A stretch of DNA of 64,000 nt from Bog-756 sp963725275 (GCA_963725275.1 CAVRXS010000006.1:571109-635108), one strand, 5' to 3'; counted from the first letter of the stretch, positions 44,228 through 53,346 are shown. Numbers and translations: made by a program. The notes: generated by a model not told the origin, from the sequence alone.

Positions 44228-44728
44228 CTATGAGCGGGATCTGGAGAGCGACAGGAGGCTGTCGATCTGGCCGATCGCCTGGGTCATCCCGTCCTGCATC
44301 CCCATATCGAGCATCGTCTCCATCTGGGCGACGTCGGCGAAGTGGGTCACGCATGTCATGCGCGTCCCGCCCTCGACGACCTCCAGGGCCATGAAGCCGG
44401 ACAGTGGCTCCACGCCGGGAACCGGTTCACCATCCTCGCCAGCGAGACCGTTGGCGAACTCGAGTCGACGTGGCCGATCGATCGAGTCGATGCGCCACCA
44501 GCCCTTCGGGTTCTCGCCAGAAGGACCGGTCATGAAGTAGCGAGACTCGCCGCCGACGACGAAGTCGTGCCGGGTGAACGTTGCGGGGAAGGTCGGTGGT
44601 CCCCACCACCGTTCGAGCTTGCGGGGATCCTCCCAGACCTCCCAGACGTGCTCAGGGCTGGCATCGAACTCGGCGACGATGGTGAGCGTGAGGGTGTCGA
44701 CGTCCTTGTTGCTGCTGATCACGGTCAT
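44228..44728 (-). CDS. SRPBCC/AHSA1-domain protein
   Basis: A 166-residue START-like protein. TIVAEFDASPEHVWEVWEDP, KLERWWGPPTFPATFTRHDF and GTRMTCVTHFADVAQMETML match the Aha1/SRPBCC pattern for binding a hydrophobic ligand. Its ATG overlaps the ArsR stop (ATGA), so the two are coupled. Probably ArsR-regulated. Confidence 0.9.
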   Translation of the reverse strand: MTVISSNKDVDTLTLTIVAEFDASPEHVWEVWEDPRKLERWWGPPTFPATFTRHDFVVGGESRYFMTGPSGENPKGWWRIDSIDRPRRLEFANGLAGEDGEPVPGVEPLSGFMALEVVEGGTRMTCVTHFADVAQMETMLDMGMQDGMTQAIGQIDSLLSLSRSRS

Positions 44729-45074
44729 GTCGGTTCTCCTTTTGTCGTGAGGATTTCGCTGATCCGGTTGGCCCGTTCGATCCAGAGCTGCTCGTAGACG
44801 TCGAGGAGCGCTCGTCGCCTCTGCGCAACATCGCGCCGTTGGTGTGCACGATCTGCTCGCGACCGCGTCGTTCCTTTGTGACGAGCGCAGCCCGTTCGAG
44901 TACTGCCACGTGCTTTTGCACGGCGGCGAAGCTCATCTCGTAGCGACGCGAGAGGACCGAGACCGACTCACCCTGCTGAATCGATCGCCGAAGGATGTCC
45001 CGCCGTGTCGCGTCTGCCAGGGCGTGGAAGATGCGATCGACCTCGGTTTCCGTCAACGGACTATCTACAACCAT
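44725..45074 (-). pseudogene. ArsR-family regulator, frameshifted near the C-terminus
   Basis: The first 78 residues from 45074 give a winged-helix domain: VDRIFHALADATRRDILRRS, LSRRYEMSFAAVQKHVAVLE and KERRGREQIVHTN. After HTN the frame is lost near 44831-44838. One base added there restores DVAQRRRALLDVYEQLWIER and RISEILTTKGEPT, ending in a TGA that overlaps the SRPBCC start, as in intact relatives. The DNA-binding part is complete, so a shortened repressor may still work, or this is a sequence error. It probably represses this three-gene operon. Confidence 0.85.
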
Positions 45075-45151
45075 CTAGTTGTATGTTAGGTCGAACGGCG
45101 GAAGGATGCAAGGCTTTTCCACGCACGGCCCGTCCCGTTGGCTCCGGGTAC

Positions 45152-45916
45152 TCAGCGCTCCTGCTCGGTGGGTCGCACCAAGATCTCGTTGACCGCCACC
45201 CGGCGAGGCTGGGTGACGGCATAGCGCACGGCGTTGGCGATGTCCTCGGCCCCCATCAACTCGATGTTCCCGAAGGTCTGTGCCATCCCTTCCAGGATCT
45301 CGGGCCGGTTCTGCAAGGCCAACTCGGTACGGGTGGCACCGGGTTCGATGATGGTGACCCGCACATGGCGGGCGGTGACCTCCTGGCGGAGCGATTCACT
45401 GAATGCGCCGACCCCGAACTTGGTGGCGTTGTAGACCCCGCTGTTGAGGCGGGCCACGCGGCCTGCCACGGAACTCACGTTGACCACATCGGCCACGCGG
45501 CGCGGCTCGCTCTCAGCCGCTTCGAGCAGGTGGGGCAATGCAGCGTGAGTGCAGTAGAGCAAGCCGAGCAGGTTCAGGTTGACCATGCGCCGCCATTCCT
45601 CCGTGGGAGCGCCGTGGATCGGTCCGAGCAGCATGACTCCGGCATTGTTGACCAGGGTGTCGAGCCGGCCGAACCGGCCGATGGTGCCCGCCACCATCTG
45701 ATTCACCTGGGCCTCGTCGGTGACGTCGACCTCGAGCACGAGTACCTTCTCGGTGCCGCCCCCGATGCGCTCAGCCAGTTGCTCCAGGCGGTCTCTGCGG
45801 CGGGCGGCGAGGACCACCGCTGCACCGTCCTCGGCCAGCGCCAGAGCGGTGGCCTCCCCGATTCCACTGGACGCGCCCGTGACCAGGGCCACGGTTCCCT
45901 CGAGCACTCCGGACAT
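45152..45916 (-). CDS. Short-chain dehydrogenase/reductase
   Basis: A 254-residue classical SDR: cofactor loop TGASSGIG near residue 14, NNAGVMLLG, catalytic Ser in VNVSSVAGRV and YNATKFGVGAF for Tyr/Lys. The C-terminus has YAVTQPRRVAVNEILVRPT, as in YdfG/serine-dehydrogenase-like enzymes. It stands alone, convergent with nothing close. Confidence 0.92.
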   Translation of the reverse strand: MSGVLEGTVALVTGASSGIGEATALALAEDGAAVVLAARRRDRLEQLAERIGGGTEKVLVLEVDVTDEAQVNQMVAGTIGRFGRLDTLVNNAGVMLLGPIHGAPTEEWRRMVNLNLLGLLYCTHAALPHLLEAAESEPRRVADVVNVSSVAGRVARLNSGVYNATKFGVGAFSESLRQEVTARHVRVTIIEPGATRTELALQNRPEILEGMAQTFGNIELMGAEDIANAVRYAVTQPRRVAVNEILVRPTEQER

Positions 45917-46077
45917 GCTGACCCTCCTTCTGGGACGCCGGTGTGCGGCTCCCCTGGCGTTCTATCGCACCATTGGCCCGCGTGGTGCCGGAGCCAGACT
46001 CTGGATCGGAGGCAACTGGGCTCAGAGGAGCTCCGGGCGTCCGAGGAGGAGATTTGTCGGGATCGTAGGATGCGCAC

Positions 46078-46428
46078 GTGGAAGCCGAGCCCGCCTTGTA
46101 CTTCAATCCATCCTGTTCGAAATGCCGGACCGCTGACGCACTGCTCACCGAGCACGGCATCGACGCCATCCAGGTTCGCTATCTCGACACAGCACCCACC
46201 GTCGACGAGCTGATCCGACTCATGAACCTGCTTGGGATCGACGATCCCCGCTCGATGATGCGCACGGGCGAATCGGTCTACAGCGAGCTCGGACTGAGCG
46301 ACGCATCGGAGGGAGAGCTCCTGGAGGCGATCACCCAGCACCCGATTCTGCTGGAAAGGCCGATCTTCGTGCTCGGCGAACGAGCCGTCATCGCGAGACC
46401 ACCCGAGCGGCTCCTCGAACTCCTGTAG
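46078..46428 (+). CDS. arsC: ArsC-family arsenate reductase (glutaredoxin-type)
   Basis: A 116-residue thioredoxin-fold protein starting GTG at 46078. The active Cys lies in YFNPSCSKCRTADALLTEHG. The family Arg residues appear in LLERPIFVLGERAVIARPPE. It reduces arsenate with glutathione/glutaredoxin-like or mycothiol partners in its family; Spx/MgsR-type regulators share the fold but this has the arsenate reductase C-terminus. No other ars genes adjoin. Confidence 0.88.
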   Translation: MEAEPALYFNPSCSKCRTADALLTEHGIDAIQVRYLDTAPTVDELIRLMNLLGIDDPRSMMRTGESVYSELGLSDASEGELLEAITQHPILLERPIFVLGERAVIARPPERLLELL

Positions 46429-46946
46429 CTGTGATACCCAGGTGGCTCAGGGGTGGATCAGCGGGCGGACTGACACCCTGAAAGCATGTGACCACATGTT
46501 CCGATCGCCCTACAGAACACTCGTCGTGGTCCTCGGGGTGACCTCCGTTCTGTGTGCCAACCAGTTCCTTCAGAACATGGAAAGCAGCCTCTTTCCCGCC
46601 GGAGCCGTCGCCTCGCTGGTGGCTCCTGCGGTCGCCGTCTGGCGGTTGCCTGGTCGGCGCCGGAGCTGGCCAAGGGACGCTTTCGCTTCGACCACGCCTG
46701 TCGGGAGCTGAACGGCCGACGCTTCCGATCTTGCCGACTCGGCCTCACCTGTCTGTCGAATCCCCCGCCTGGAACCTGGCCACGACGGAACTCCACCTGA
46801 GTCGATTGTCGTACGCAGATCGTCCACATTGGCCATCGCGCGCGGTACCCACCCGGCAGAGCGAACGCGCCCCTTGAACACCGGTGTCCCGGGTCACGAC
46901 GACCGCGGTGGGCCACTTCGGCCGGCGGCCGAGCCTTCCGGCGCGG
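46429..46946. other. 518-bp region with only a weak reading frame
   Basis: A frame at 46496-46711 could give a 71-residue protein with one hydrophobic helix (TLVVVLGVTSVLCANQFL), but it has no ribosome site and the opposite strand is open too. Nothing else is supported. It may be a decayed gene. Confidence 0.5.
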
Positions 46947-47618
46947 CTACGCGGATGGCCGAGTGAAACGGAACAAGACCTTCTCACGGCTGTAGTAGTC
47001 CAGCCAACCAAGGAGATCCCGCCGATGGTCATGTCCGTGACGATGTCCCGAGATCGGAACGAACCCCAGCTTCAAATTGGCCACCGATGCCGAGAAGCCG
47101 GCGTCTTCAAAGACAGTCGCGACTTCGTCGAGGTCGTAGAGCCGTGGAAGACCGAGCTCGAGTGCACGTTCCGCGTGCCACGCCGACATCATCGGGCTCC
47201 CCTGATGAACCCCCATGGCAGCAAAGTACGATCCACCGGGCTTCAAGGCACCAAAGAGCGCGGCCGCGTGGGCAGGAAGGTCCTCCAACAGGTACAGAAC
47301 CTCGTGGCTGAAGGCCACGTCGAAGTCACCCCATCCGTCAGGCACCGTATCGGCGACCGCAAAGGTGAGCGGCCTGTTGCCCGCGAGATGGCTGGCGTCT
47401 GTGATGGCACCGGGGGCCGGGTCATATCCGTGGCCCTCGGCGACTCCCTCGGCGTCGACGAGCAAGCGCAGGAAGCCACCACGGTTGCAGCCGGCGTCGA
47501 GGACCCGGCGCCCCGCCAGGCCGGCTCCGACGGTCTGGAGCATCGCCCTCCAGATGAAACCGTGCTCGTCCTGCATGGCCTCGTCCTCGGCGGCGCCCCG
47601 CCAGTAGGAAGTACTCAT
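46947..47618 (-). CDS. Class I SAM-dependent methyltransferase
   Basis: A 223-residue methyltransferase. Motif I is RVLDAGCNRGGFLRLLVDA near residue 38, the second strand carries GYDPAPG, and motif III-IV is DFDVAFSHEVLYLLEDLPAH followed by LFGALKPGGSYFA. The C-terminal HGHDHRRDLLGWLDYYSR is His-rich. The substrate is unknown. Confidence 0.9.
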   Translation of the reverse strand: MSTSYWRGAAEDEAMQDEHGFIWRAMLQTVGAGLAGRRVLDAGCNRGGFLRLLVDAEGVAEGHGYDPAPGAITDASHLAGNRPLTFAVADTVPDGWGDFDVAFSHEVLYLLEDLPAHAAALFGALKPGGSYFAAMGVHQGSPMMSAWHAERALELGLPRLYDLDEVATVFEDAGFSASVANLKLGFVPISGHRHGHDHRRDLLGWLDYYSREKVLFRFTRPSA

Positions 47619-47819
47619 GCACGCACCCTACGTCGCATCTAGGCGCTATCGCTGGCCGCAGTAACAGGCCGGTCCGGCATGTACGTGCAGGGTGTTCACG
47701 TTCCCACCGCTCTGTCGAGCTCCCCTGACCAAGGCGAGGCTTGCTTGACCTGTCGGGCACCCGGTCTCATAATGCGAGTGAGGCCCCCTGTCGGGATGTC
47801 TCGTGCGTGAGGAGGTCTC

Positions 47820-48293
47820 GTGCGTGCTTCCCGGCTCTTCGCAGCTCTGGTCTTCTTCCTCGCTGTCTTTCCAGCTGCCTTGTTTGCCTCCTCTGAGACA
47901 GCGTCAGCGACATCGGGAACTGTGTACTGCAAGAAACTGTTGACGCAGAATGGTTTAATTCATATACCGGAGTGTTCGGATCCTGCGAACACCGGCAGAA
48001 CCGGATACTTCACACTCAATCAGTTCTTCGAAGAAGATGGCTTGACCATGATCCACTGGAAGACGGGCAACAACGACACCACCTGGAAGGGGGGCACGAC
48101 AACGGTGTTCAAGATGGTCTTTCTGCAAGAGGAAATCGGTGCCTGCCCTCCCGGTGGTCCTGGTAATGACAGCTGGCAGGTGAGCGGGGAGATCACGGTG
48201 GACCATACGGGGTCTATTTCCGGATCAGTATCCGGAAATCTCTGTACGGGGGCCTCCGGGCTCTATCTCGCTTCGGGGTATTTCAGGGTTTGA
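47820..48293 (+). CDS. Secreted hypothetical protein
   Basis: A 157-residue exported protein from GTG 47820 after GTGAGGAGGT. The signal peptide is residues 1-28 (LFAALVFFLAVFPAALFA). The mature part has TVYCKKLLTQNGLIHIPECS, FKMVFLQEEIGACPPG, and GSVSGNLCTGASGL; four cysteines suggest two disulfides. The codon use is less GC-rich than neighbours (for example GGTTTAATTCATATACC near 47950), which may mark horizontal gain. Function unknown. Confidence 0.7.
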   Translation: MRASRLFAALVFFLAVFPAALFASSETASATSGTVYCKKLLTQNGLIHIPECSDPANTGRTGYFTLNQFFEEDGLTMIHWKTGNNDTTWKGGTTTVFKMVFLQEEIGACPPGGPGNDSWQVSGEITVDHTGSISGSVSGNLCTGASGLYLASGYFRV

Positions 48294-48621
48294 GAGGCCA
48301 ACCCAGTACTTCGTCATAGAACACGAACGTTCACGGGTGCAAGAGCTGGCCTGAACCCGAGCGGACCGGTCGTCGGCAACGAACAGATTCCGTTGCGTCG
48401 CCCGTAGTCCTGTCACCAGGTTAACTCCGAGCGAATTCTTGGCGACGTTTTGTAGATGGGGTGCGGCGCTCGCCCGCGGCGGCTTGTTCCCTTGACTTCC
48501 AGTGGAGTCCGCAGGAGGATGCAGGTGGGGCGACGAGGGGAATCGCGGCGCGGCGCGCGCACGCATGATCCCGCGGCCCACCAAACATCACCGGGCCGCT
48601 CAACCAAGCGGAGGTACGTCC
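48294..48621. other. 328-bp intergenic region
   Basis: No supported gene. A TTGACT box near 48494 could be a -35 element for the secreted protein at 48622, but its -10 partner is weak. A GGAGGT ribosome site sits just before 48622. Confidence 0.45.
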
Positions 48622-49266
48622 ATGAAAACACGATTCGTAGTCGCTCTCGCGGTGGTGTGCTCATCGTTAGGGGTGCTCACCGGCGGGTTGGTCGCCCACG
48701 CCCAGGCGGCACCTGGAACACCGGAGATCGATCGGGCAAACGTCAAGGTGATCAACCTGCAGGGTCCGACACTCACCGCGGCGCGCTGCACCGGTGAGGA
48801 CGCAATGGCCTACATCACCTACACGGGCGGACCCTTCACCGGAGGGGTGAACCAGATATTGCCCGATCCGACCGACTACCCGATTCCTGCGAACAGCCCG
48901 CTGACCCTGTCCGCCATCGTCTGGACGGTCAATCTGAAGACCATGCGCGGCGTGCTGACCGCGACGGTCGGAATTGGTCCGGCATCAACGGGACCCATCT
49001 TCTCAGGAAAGCTCATCCTGGTCACCCAGGGTCTTCCCTCCGCTGGCGCACTCGTACCGGGCCGAGGATGGATCAATGCCAAGGCCACTCTCCCCGACGA
49101 AGGAGTGACACCAGGTGACGACAGCCTGATCGCCAACGTCGAGGCGAAGCTCAGCCCGGTCGGCGGCACCCTCCAATTCGGGAACGGAGTCGCGGCACTG
49201 GGCATCCCCGACTACACGGTCGTCACAAACGTCGCGCCGGCTCCTGCGAGCGACGGGGTCTGCTGA
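48622..49266 (+). CDS. Secreted hypothetical protein
   Basis: A 214-residue exported protein. The start MKTRFVVALAVVCSSLGVLT follows GGAGGTACGTCC. Signal peptide to about residue 30 (VAHAQAA). The mature part is beta-rich (PEIDRANVKVINLQGPTLT, SPLTLSAIVWTVNLKTMRG) with Cys residues in AARCTGED and a C-terminal DGVC that may pair. A perfect hairpin terminator follows at 49326. Confidence 0.75.
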   Translation: MKTRFVVALAVVCSSLGVLTGGLVAHAQAAPGTPEIDRANVKVINLQGPTLTAARCTGEDAMAYITYTGGPFTGGVNQILPDPTDYPIPANSPLTLSAIVWTVNLKTMRGVLTATVGIGPASTGPIFSGKLILVTQGLPSAGALVPGRGWINAKATLPDEGVTPGDDSLIANVEAKLSPVGGTLQFGNGVAALGIPDYTVVTNVAPAPASDGVC

Positions 49267-49325
49267 GCCGTCCCGATCAGGACCGCAACAGGCGCCGTTC
49301 CGGCGTCCCGAGCGCCCAGCACCGT

Positions 49326-49358
49326 GACCGACCCCGGGCGTCCCGCCCGGGGTCGGTC
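49326..49358 (+). terminator. Perfect 15-bp terminator hairpin
   Basis: GACCGACCCCGGGCG (49326-49340) pairs perfectly with 49344-49358 around a 3-nt loop, 60 bp after the stop of the secreted protein gene at 48622. GTTCTT follows. A convincing factor-independent-type terminator. Confidence 0.85.
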
Positions 49359-49402
49359 CAGTTCTTGGCTACTCGAGATCAAGATTTGTGATTTCCAGGT
49401 CG

Positions 49403-49790
49403 GGCACCGCTGCTCACAATGAAGAGGAATTGGAAGGCGACGATGCCTTCGCCCCCAACGGCGGCCGCCACAGTCACCGATCCAACGCCGCTGAGGGTTC
49501 CGCTGGCGTTGACCTGCTACTCGTCGACGATCCCGTTTCCGCCGGTCTGGACGTAGAGGAACTGCCCTTCCGACGATGCTGAAGCGTCAACCGTTCCCGC
49601 GTCGGTGCTTGTCTGGCCGATGAGGGTTAGCAGGTCACTGGGGGCCGCTTGGTACCCGCTCACCGAAGCGCTCCCGGCGTTGGAGGCGTAGAAGTACCGC
49701 TGGGCCGGAGCAACCCAGCACGTTGCCGCCTACCGGTCCCAACGGCGTCTTGACGATCAGCAGAAGCCACCAGCGTGGAAGGCGACCATC
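49403..49790 (-). pseudogene. Remnant of a YncE/lactonase-type beta-propeller gene
   Basis: Reading the minus strand gives VKTPLGPVGGNV, then after a one-base shift CWVAPAQRYFYASNAGSASV, SGYQAAPSDLLTLIGQTSTD, and SSEGQFLYVQTGGNGIVDE, where a TAG replaces the expected Tyr codon. It continues QVNASGTLSGVGSVTVAAAV. This is the familiar blade pattern of 6-phosphogluconolactonase-like/YncE propellers (CWV...R..Y..N.GS.SVSGY). The N-terminal part is missing; the sigma factor gene at 49836 lies where it would begin. Confidence 0.72.
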
Positions 49791-49835
49791 ACGGGCGCGA
49801 CCATCACCGGGGATTCAGGTCCTACGCTTCGCCTT

Positions 49836-50423
49836 GTGGAGATGGACCAGGAGCTGCTCGACCGCTTGCGGAACGGCGACGAGGAAGCCTTCGTGATGCT
49901 GGTAGCCCGTTACCAGCAACCAATGCTTCGGCTGGCTCGCTCGATGGTGTCCAGCCAAGCGGTGGCCGAGGAGGCCGTCCAGGACACCTGGATGGGCGTG
50001 GTCCGCGGCGTTGATCGCTTCGAAGGCCGCTCGAGCTTCAAGACCTGGCTGTTTCGGATCCTGGTCAACCGGTCCCGGTCCGCTGGCTCCCAGGAGCCGG
50101 TCAACGCCCCGTTGGAGACGCTGCACGCCGTTGATCCCGCCCGCTTCGACGCGCAGGGCCACTGGGCCGATCCGCTTGACCGATGGACGGAGGAAAGCAC
50201 CAATCGCCTCGACGCAGCTACGTGGATGCCGGCCCTCAAAGCAGCTCTTGACGGCTTACCACCTCGACAACGCCAAGTCGTTCTCCTGTGCGATGTCGAA
50301 GATCTCACGAACGAGGAGGCGTGCGCCGTACTCGGGGTCAGCCCTGGGAATCGGCGAGTCCTGTTGCACCACGGGCGATCCCGCCTTCGCGAAATCCTCG
50401 AACCCGAGATGAGGAAGTTCTAA
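49836..50423 (+). CDS. ECF-type RNA polymerase sigma factor
   Basis: A 195-residue sigma-70-family protein from GTG 49836. Region 2: EEAFVMLVARYQQPMLRLAR and AEEAVQDTWMGVVRGVDRFE. Region 4: LPPRQRQVVLLCDVEDLTNE and EACAVLGVSPGNRRVLLHHG, the helix-turn-helix. It is followed after 3 bp by a zinc-binding anti-sigma gene, so the two form a regulatory pair. It lies within the remnants of the propeller gene region. Confidence 0.9.
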   Translation: MEMDQELLDRLRNGDEEAFVMLVARYQQPMLRLARSMVSSQAVAEEAVQDTWMGVVRGVDRFEGRSSFKTWLFRILVNRSRSAGSQEPVNAPLETLHAVDPARFDAQGHWADPLDRWTEESTNRLDAATWMPALKAALDGLPPRQRQVVLLCDVEDLTNEEACAVLGVSPGNRRVLLHHGRSRLREILEPEMRKF

Positions 50424-50426
50424 CCG

Positions 50427-50681
50427 ATGCTGTCACTGCGACGAAAGAACATCGTGTGCCAACAGGCGGTCGAACTGGTCACGGACTACCTCGAAGGCGC
50501 ACTATCACGCCGGGAGCGGCGCCGGTTCGAATCCCATCTCCGTGCATGTCCCAATTGCTCTGCGTATCTGGAGCAGATCAAGACGACCATCGCGTTGGCT
50601 GGATCGATCGAGCCGGAGGACCTGACCCCAGAGGCGCGGGCGGACCTCACCGATCTCTACAGACGCTGGCGTTCCGACTAA
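50427..50681 (+). CDS. Zinc-binding anti-sigma factor (zf-HC2-like)
   Basis: An 84-residue protein. Residues 10-50 give CQQAVELVTDYLEGALSRRE and FESHLRACPNCSAYLEQI, the H-x-x-x-C-x-x-C signature of ZAS domains that bind ECF sigma factors and release them under stress. There is no membrane helix, so it is a cytoplasmic sensor. It is 3 bp after the sigma factor, clearly one operon. Confidence 0.88.
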   Translation: MLSLRRKNIVCQQAVELVTDYLEGALSRRERRRFESHLRACPNCSAYLEQIKTTIALAGSIEPEDLTPEARADLTDLYRRWRSD

Positions 50682-50852
50682 AAGCCCGAGGCGTTTCCGC
50701 ACAACTGTCCGATCGGTAGTGCTTGAGGAACACCGTCGTTTCCGAAAGATCGGTCGCCCTATTTGGAGCCGTCGTCCAGCGACGCGGTCGGTAGGGACCA
50801 GCAAGCTCTTTTTGTCCAGACCCGATCCGGATGGCTGCTCGGTGATTGCCCC

Positions 50853-51872
50853 TCAACCGTGCTGCCAGAACCGGCTGGACAAGCTCCGGATTCCCGTGAG
50901 CGCCGCCTGATCCAGCCGCGCGATGTCGTCCTCGTCGAGCTGCCACCCCAGTGCCCCGGCATTCTCCTCGGCCTGCTTCCGATTCTTCGCCCCGGGGATC
51001 GGCACGGCCCCCTTGGCCATGACCCAATTGAGGGCTACCTGGCTCGGTAGCTTCCCCCCGTGACGCTCCCCGATAGCGCGCAGCTCGTGGACGACGGCGT
51101 CGACCACCGCCATCGGGTGGTTGGAGAAGGTCCTCTTGCCAGGGGGCGGATGGCCGACCGAATACTTGCCGGTCAGCCGGCCCTGGCCGATGGGCGAATA
51201 GGCGAGCGGGATGACACCCAGCTCGGTACAAGTGGCCAGGAGCCCGCCGGTCTCCGGGGATCGTCTGAGCAAGGAGAACTCGATCTGGTTGGTAGCCAGC
51301 CTGAGACCGCGCCGTCCGAGCTCGCCCGCGATGGATCGGGTCTCCTTGACCGAGTAGTTGGACACTCCCACCGCCTTGACCAGCCCTAACTGGTGGGCGT
51401 TGGCCAGCGCCTCGGCCATCGCCGCGTGGGAGCGGAGGCTGATCGGTCCGTGGATTTGGTACAGGTCGACCGCAGGCAACCCGAGGCGGTCGAGGGAGGC
51501 TCGCAGCGCGGTGAGCAGCGAGCCGCTGACGTTCAGCTTCCACGGTGACGGCATGAACTTGGTAGCTACGACCACAGACGTTGCCCGCCCTGGGTCCTTG
51601 GCCAACAGCTCACCGATGATCCGTTCGCTCTCCCCACGGCCGTAGATCTCGGCGGTGTCGAAAAGCGTCACCCCTGCGTCGATCGATGCCTCCCAGGCCT
51701 CCCGGATCGAGTCGCGGGTCAGATCGGTGTCGTAGCCGTCCATGCCCCAGGTGGATTTGTCGCCCCAGGCCCAGGTTCCGACCCCGAGGGCAGGGATGAC
51801 GACGTTCGAGCCGGCGAGGGTGTGATTGGCGAGAATCATCGGGCCAGCGTACCGAGCCAGGACTCGGGACAC
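50853..51872 (-). CDS. Aldo/keto reductase
   Basis: A 339-residue TIM-barrel NADPH reductase. It has GVTLFDTAEIYGRGESERII (Asp/Tyr of the tetrad), VVVATKFMP (Lys) and VDLYQIHGPISLRS (His). The C-terminal IPGAKNRKQAEENAGALGW binds the cofactor phosphate. ATG 51839 (MILANHTL) is an alternative, more usual start. Substrate unknown. Confidence 0.9.
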   Translation of the reverse strand: MSRVLARYAGPMILANHTLAGSNVVIPALGVGTWAWGDKSTWGMDGYDTDLTRDSIREAWEASIDAGVTLFDTAEIYGRGESERIIGELLAKDPGRATSVVVATKFMPSPWKLNVSGSLLTALRASLDRLGLPAVDLYQIHGPISLRSHAAMAEALANAHQLGLVKAVGVSNYSVKETRSIAGELGRRGLRLATNQIEFSLLRRSPETGGLLATCTELGVIPLAYSPIGQGRLTGKYSVGHPPPGKRTFSNHPMAVVDAVVHELRAIGERHGGKLPSQVALNWVMAKGAVPIPGAKNRKQAEENAGALGWQLDEDDIARLDQAALTGIRSLSSRFWQHG

Positions 51873-52049
51873 CTCGTGGTGGCGGCCCTGCCCGGGTGAG
51901 GCCCGGCCTGCACTCCGTCAGGGTCCCTGCCGTTGCCGGCAGACCTGTCCGATCCAGGGTGGTCGGCAGGACCTCGCCGTATCCGTTCCCCTCAACGCTC
52001 ACCTTCTCAGAGTTGGACGACAACCAGCACAGCACTGGATCTGATCTGA

Positions 52050-52310
52050 TCAGCTCTCCCTCTCGGCCGTCCGAACTCTGCGCTCGACGAAGGGCGGGAG
52101 GTCGTCGGGTTCGTTGAAGTACCCGAGCAGCGCCAGACGCCGAACGTTGAGATCGTCGGCAATCCCCGCAGAGCAGTCCTCGATGTCCTCTTTGGCATCA
52201 TCCGACAGCTCGCTGTCGAACCACTCGTGGACGTGGTTCATGATGATCTCGATTTGGGCAGTCCGATCTCGATCATCGGGCACGATGACGGCGTTCTCTC
52301 CTCCTGGCAT
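52050..52310 (-). CDS. Small acidic hypothetical protein
   Basis: An 86-residue protein with a strong ribosome site (AAAGGAGGATC) before ATG 52310. It reads AQIEIIMNHVHEWFDSELSD, DIEDCSAGIADDLNVRRLAL. Helical, soluble, no known family. It is divergently close to small proteins of the 52.3-53.5 kb group. Confidence 0.65.
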   Translation of the reverse strand: MPGGENAVIVPDDRDRTAQIEIIMNHVHEWFDSELSDDAKEDIEDCSAGIADDLNVRRLALLGYFNEPDDLPPFVERRVRTAERES

Positions 52311-52359
52311 GGTTCGATCCTCCTTTGCTGAGCGCTACCGGCGGAGTGATGGATGGCAA

Positions 52360-52689
52360 CTACGTTGTCTGACGCGTCACAGGAACGCTGGCAGTGCTCT
52401 CCTCAAGGGCCCGTGCCGCGTCCTCCAACGAACAGACGAGCCGGCGAGTCTGCCGGGTGGTCAACGTCTCAAACGCCACACCATTCGGCGTCGGCCTGAT
52501 CGATGTGCCCGGCACACGAGCACACAGATCGAAGAGGACCACTCGCAGCCGCTCGGCCAAGAAGGTCGATCGCTGGGGGCTCGGGATGTCCGGTGGGCTT
52601 GCCGGCGGTACAGGCCGGCCAACGCTCCCACTTGGGATTGCGTCGACAGAGGCGACGCCGAGCACGGCGCCGTCGAAGGTGGCAGTCAT
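52360..52689 (-). CDS. Hypothetical protein
   Basis: A 109-residue frame starting MTATFDGAVLGVASVDAIPS at 52689 (ATG 52701 is in frame upstream). The C-terminal half has RLRVVLFDLCARVP, FETLTTRQTRRLVCSLEDAA, a helical region. No family recognised; composition is coding-like but the opposite strand is also partly open. Confidence 0.45.
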   Translation of the reverse strand: MTATFDGAVLGVASVDAIPSGSVGRPVPPASPPDIPSPQRSTFLAERLRVVLFDLCARVPGTSIRPTPNGVAFETLTTRQTRRLVCSLEDAARALEESTASVPVTRQTT

Positions 52690-52938
52690 GTTGCTCTCCA
52701 ATCGGACCTGGCATTGCCACCGTGCCTTGCGGTCGGTTGGCGGAGCGTCTCAGGGCCAGGACCCTCGACTCCTCTTGATTAGGAACACCCATCATGGCTG
52801 ATCAGCCTTGCCGAATCAACCCCCTGTCTGGCGAAGCGAACCCGCCCTGCGGCGGAACGATTTGGCATGCTCGACGAGGGGATGCCAAACCCTGCTCGGA
52901 TCTGGGTAGCCTCTTTCAAGGCATGCGAGAGGAACGCC

Positions 52939-53136
52939 ATGGCAGATTCGAATGAACTGACGGGACACACGTTGCGCATGGCGCAGGAACGCCGACTGCT
53001 CAGGTTTTGTGCTGAGAAGGGCATCGACCCGAACAGCCCAGATATTGACGATCGCGATCTGAACCTGCTTGCACCGATCCTGGATTCCGAGGGCGAAATC
53101 ATTCCTGACCCCGAGGACATCGAAGCAGTCAAGTAG
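52939..53136 (+). CDS. Small hypothetical protein
   Basis: A 65-residue acidic protein. MADSNELTGHTLRMAQERRL follows GAGAGGAACGCC; ATG 52867 is in frame upstream but lacks a ribosome site. The C-terminus is DSEGEIIPDPEDIEAVK. Helical N-terminal half, disordered C-terminus. No known family. Confidence 0.65.
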   Translation: MADSNELTGHTLRMAQERRLLRFCAEKGIDPNSPDIDDRDLNLLAPILDSEGEIIPDPEDIEAVK

Positions 53137-53346
53137 GTGATGCTTCACTCTCGTGGCCGCATTCGACTCCGACCACCGGGACCGAGCGACTCGCCCTCAG
53201 ATGACGGCAACCGCCCAACGACTCAAGTCCGCCAAGCAGTTCTGACGCTTTCCATCCCGTTGTGCCTCTGGCCGGCTCAGCGGCCTGCCGAACGTCCGCA
53301 AGGCGGCCCCGACCGGGAGAGGGTCACAGGCGAAGGGGTGACGCCG

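Larger units (their letters stand above)
49267..49835. other. 569-bp region: terminator plus decayed gene
   Basis: It contains the hairpin at 49326-49358 and, on the minus strand, the worn remains of a beta-propeller gene (separate entry). There is no intact gene. Confidence 0.7.

Noticed and set aside
46496..46711. A 71-codon frame with one hydrophobic segment
   Set aside because: No ribosome site, open opposite strand and no family; left as a note only.
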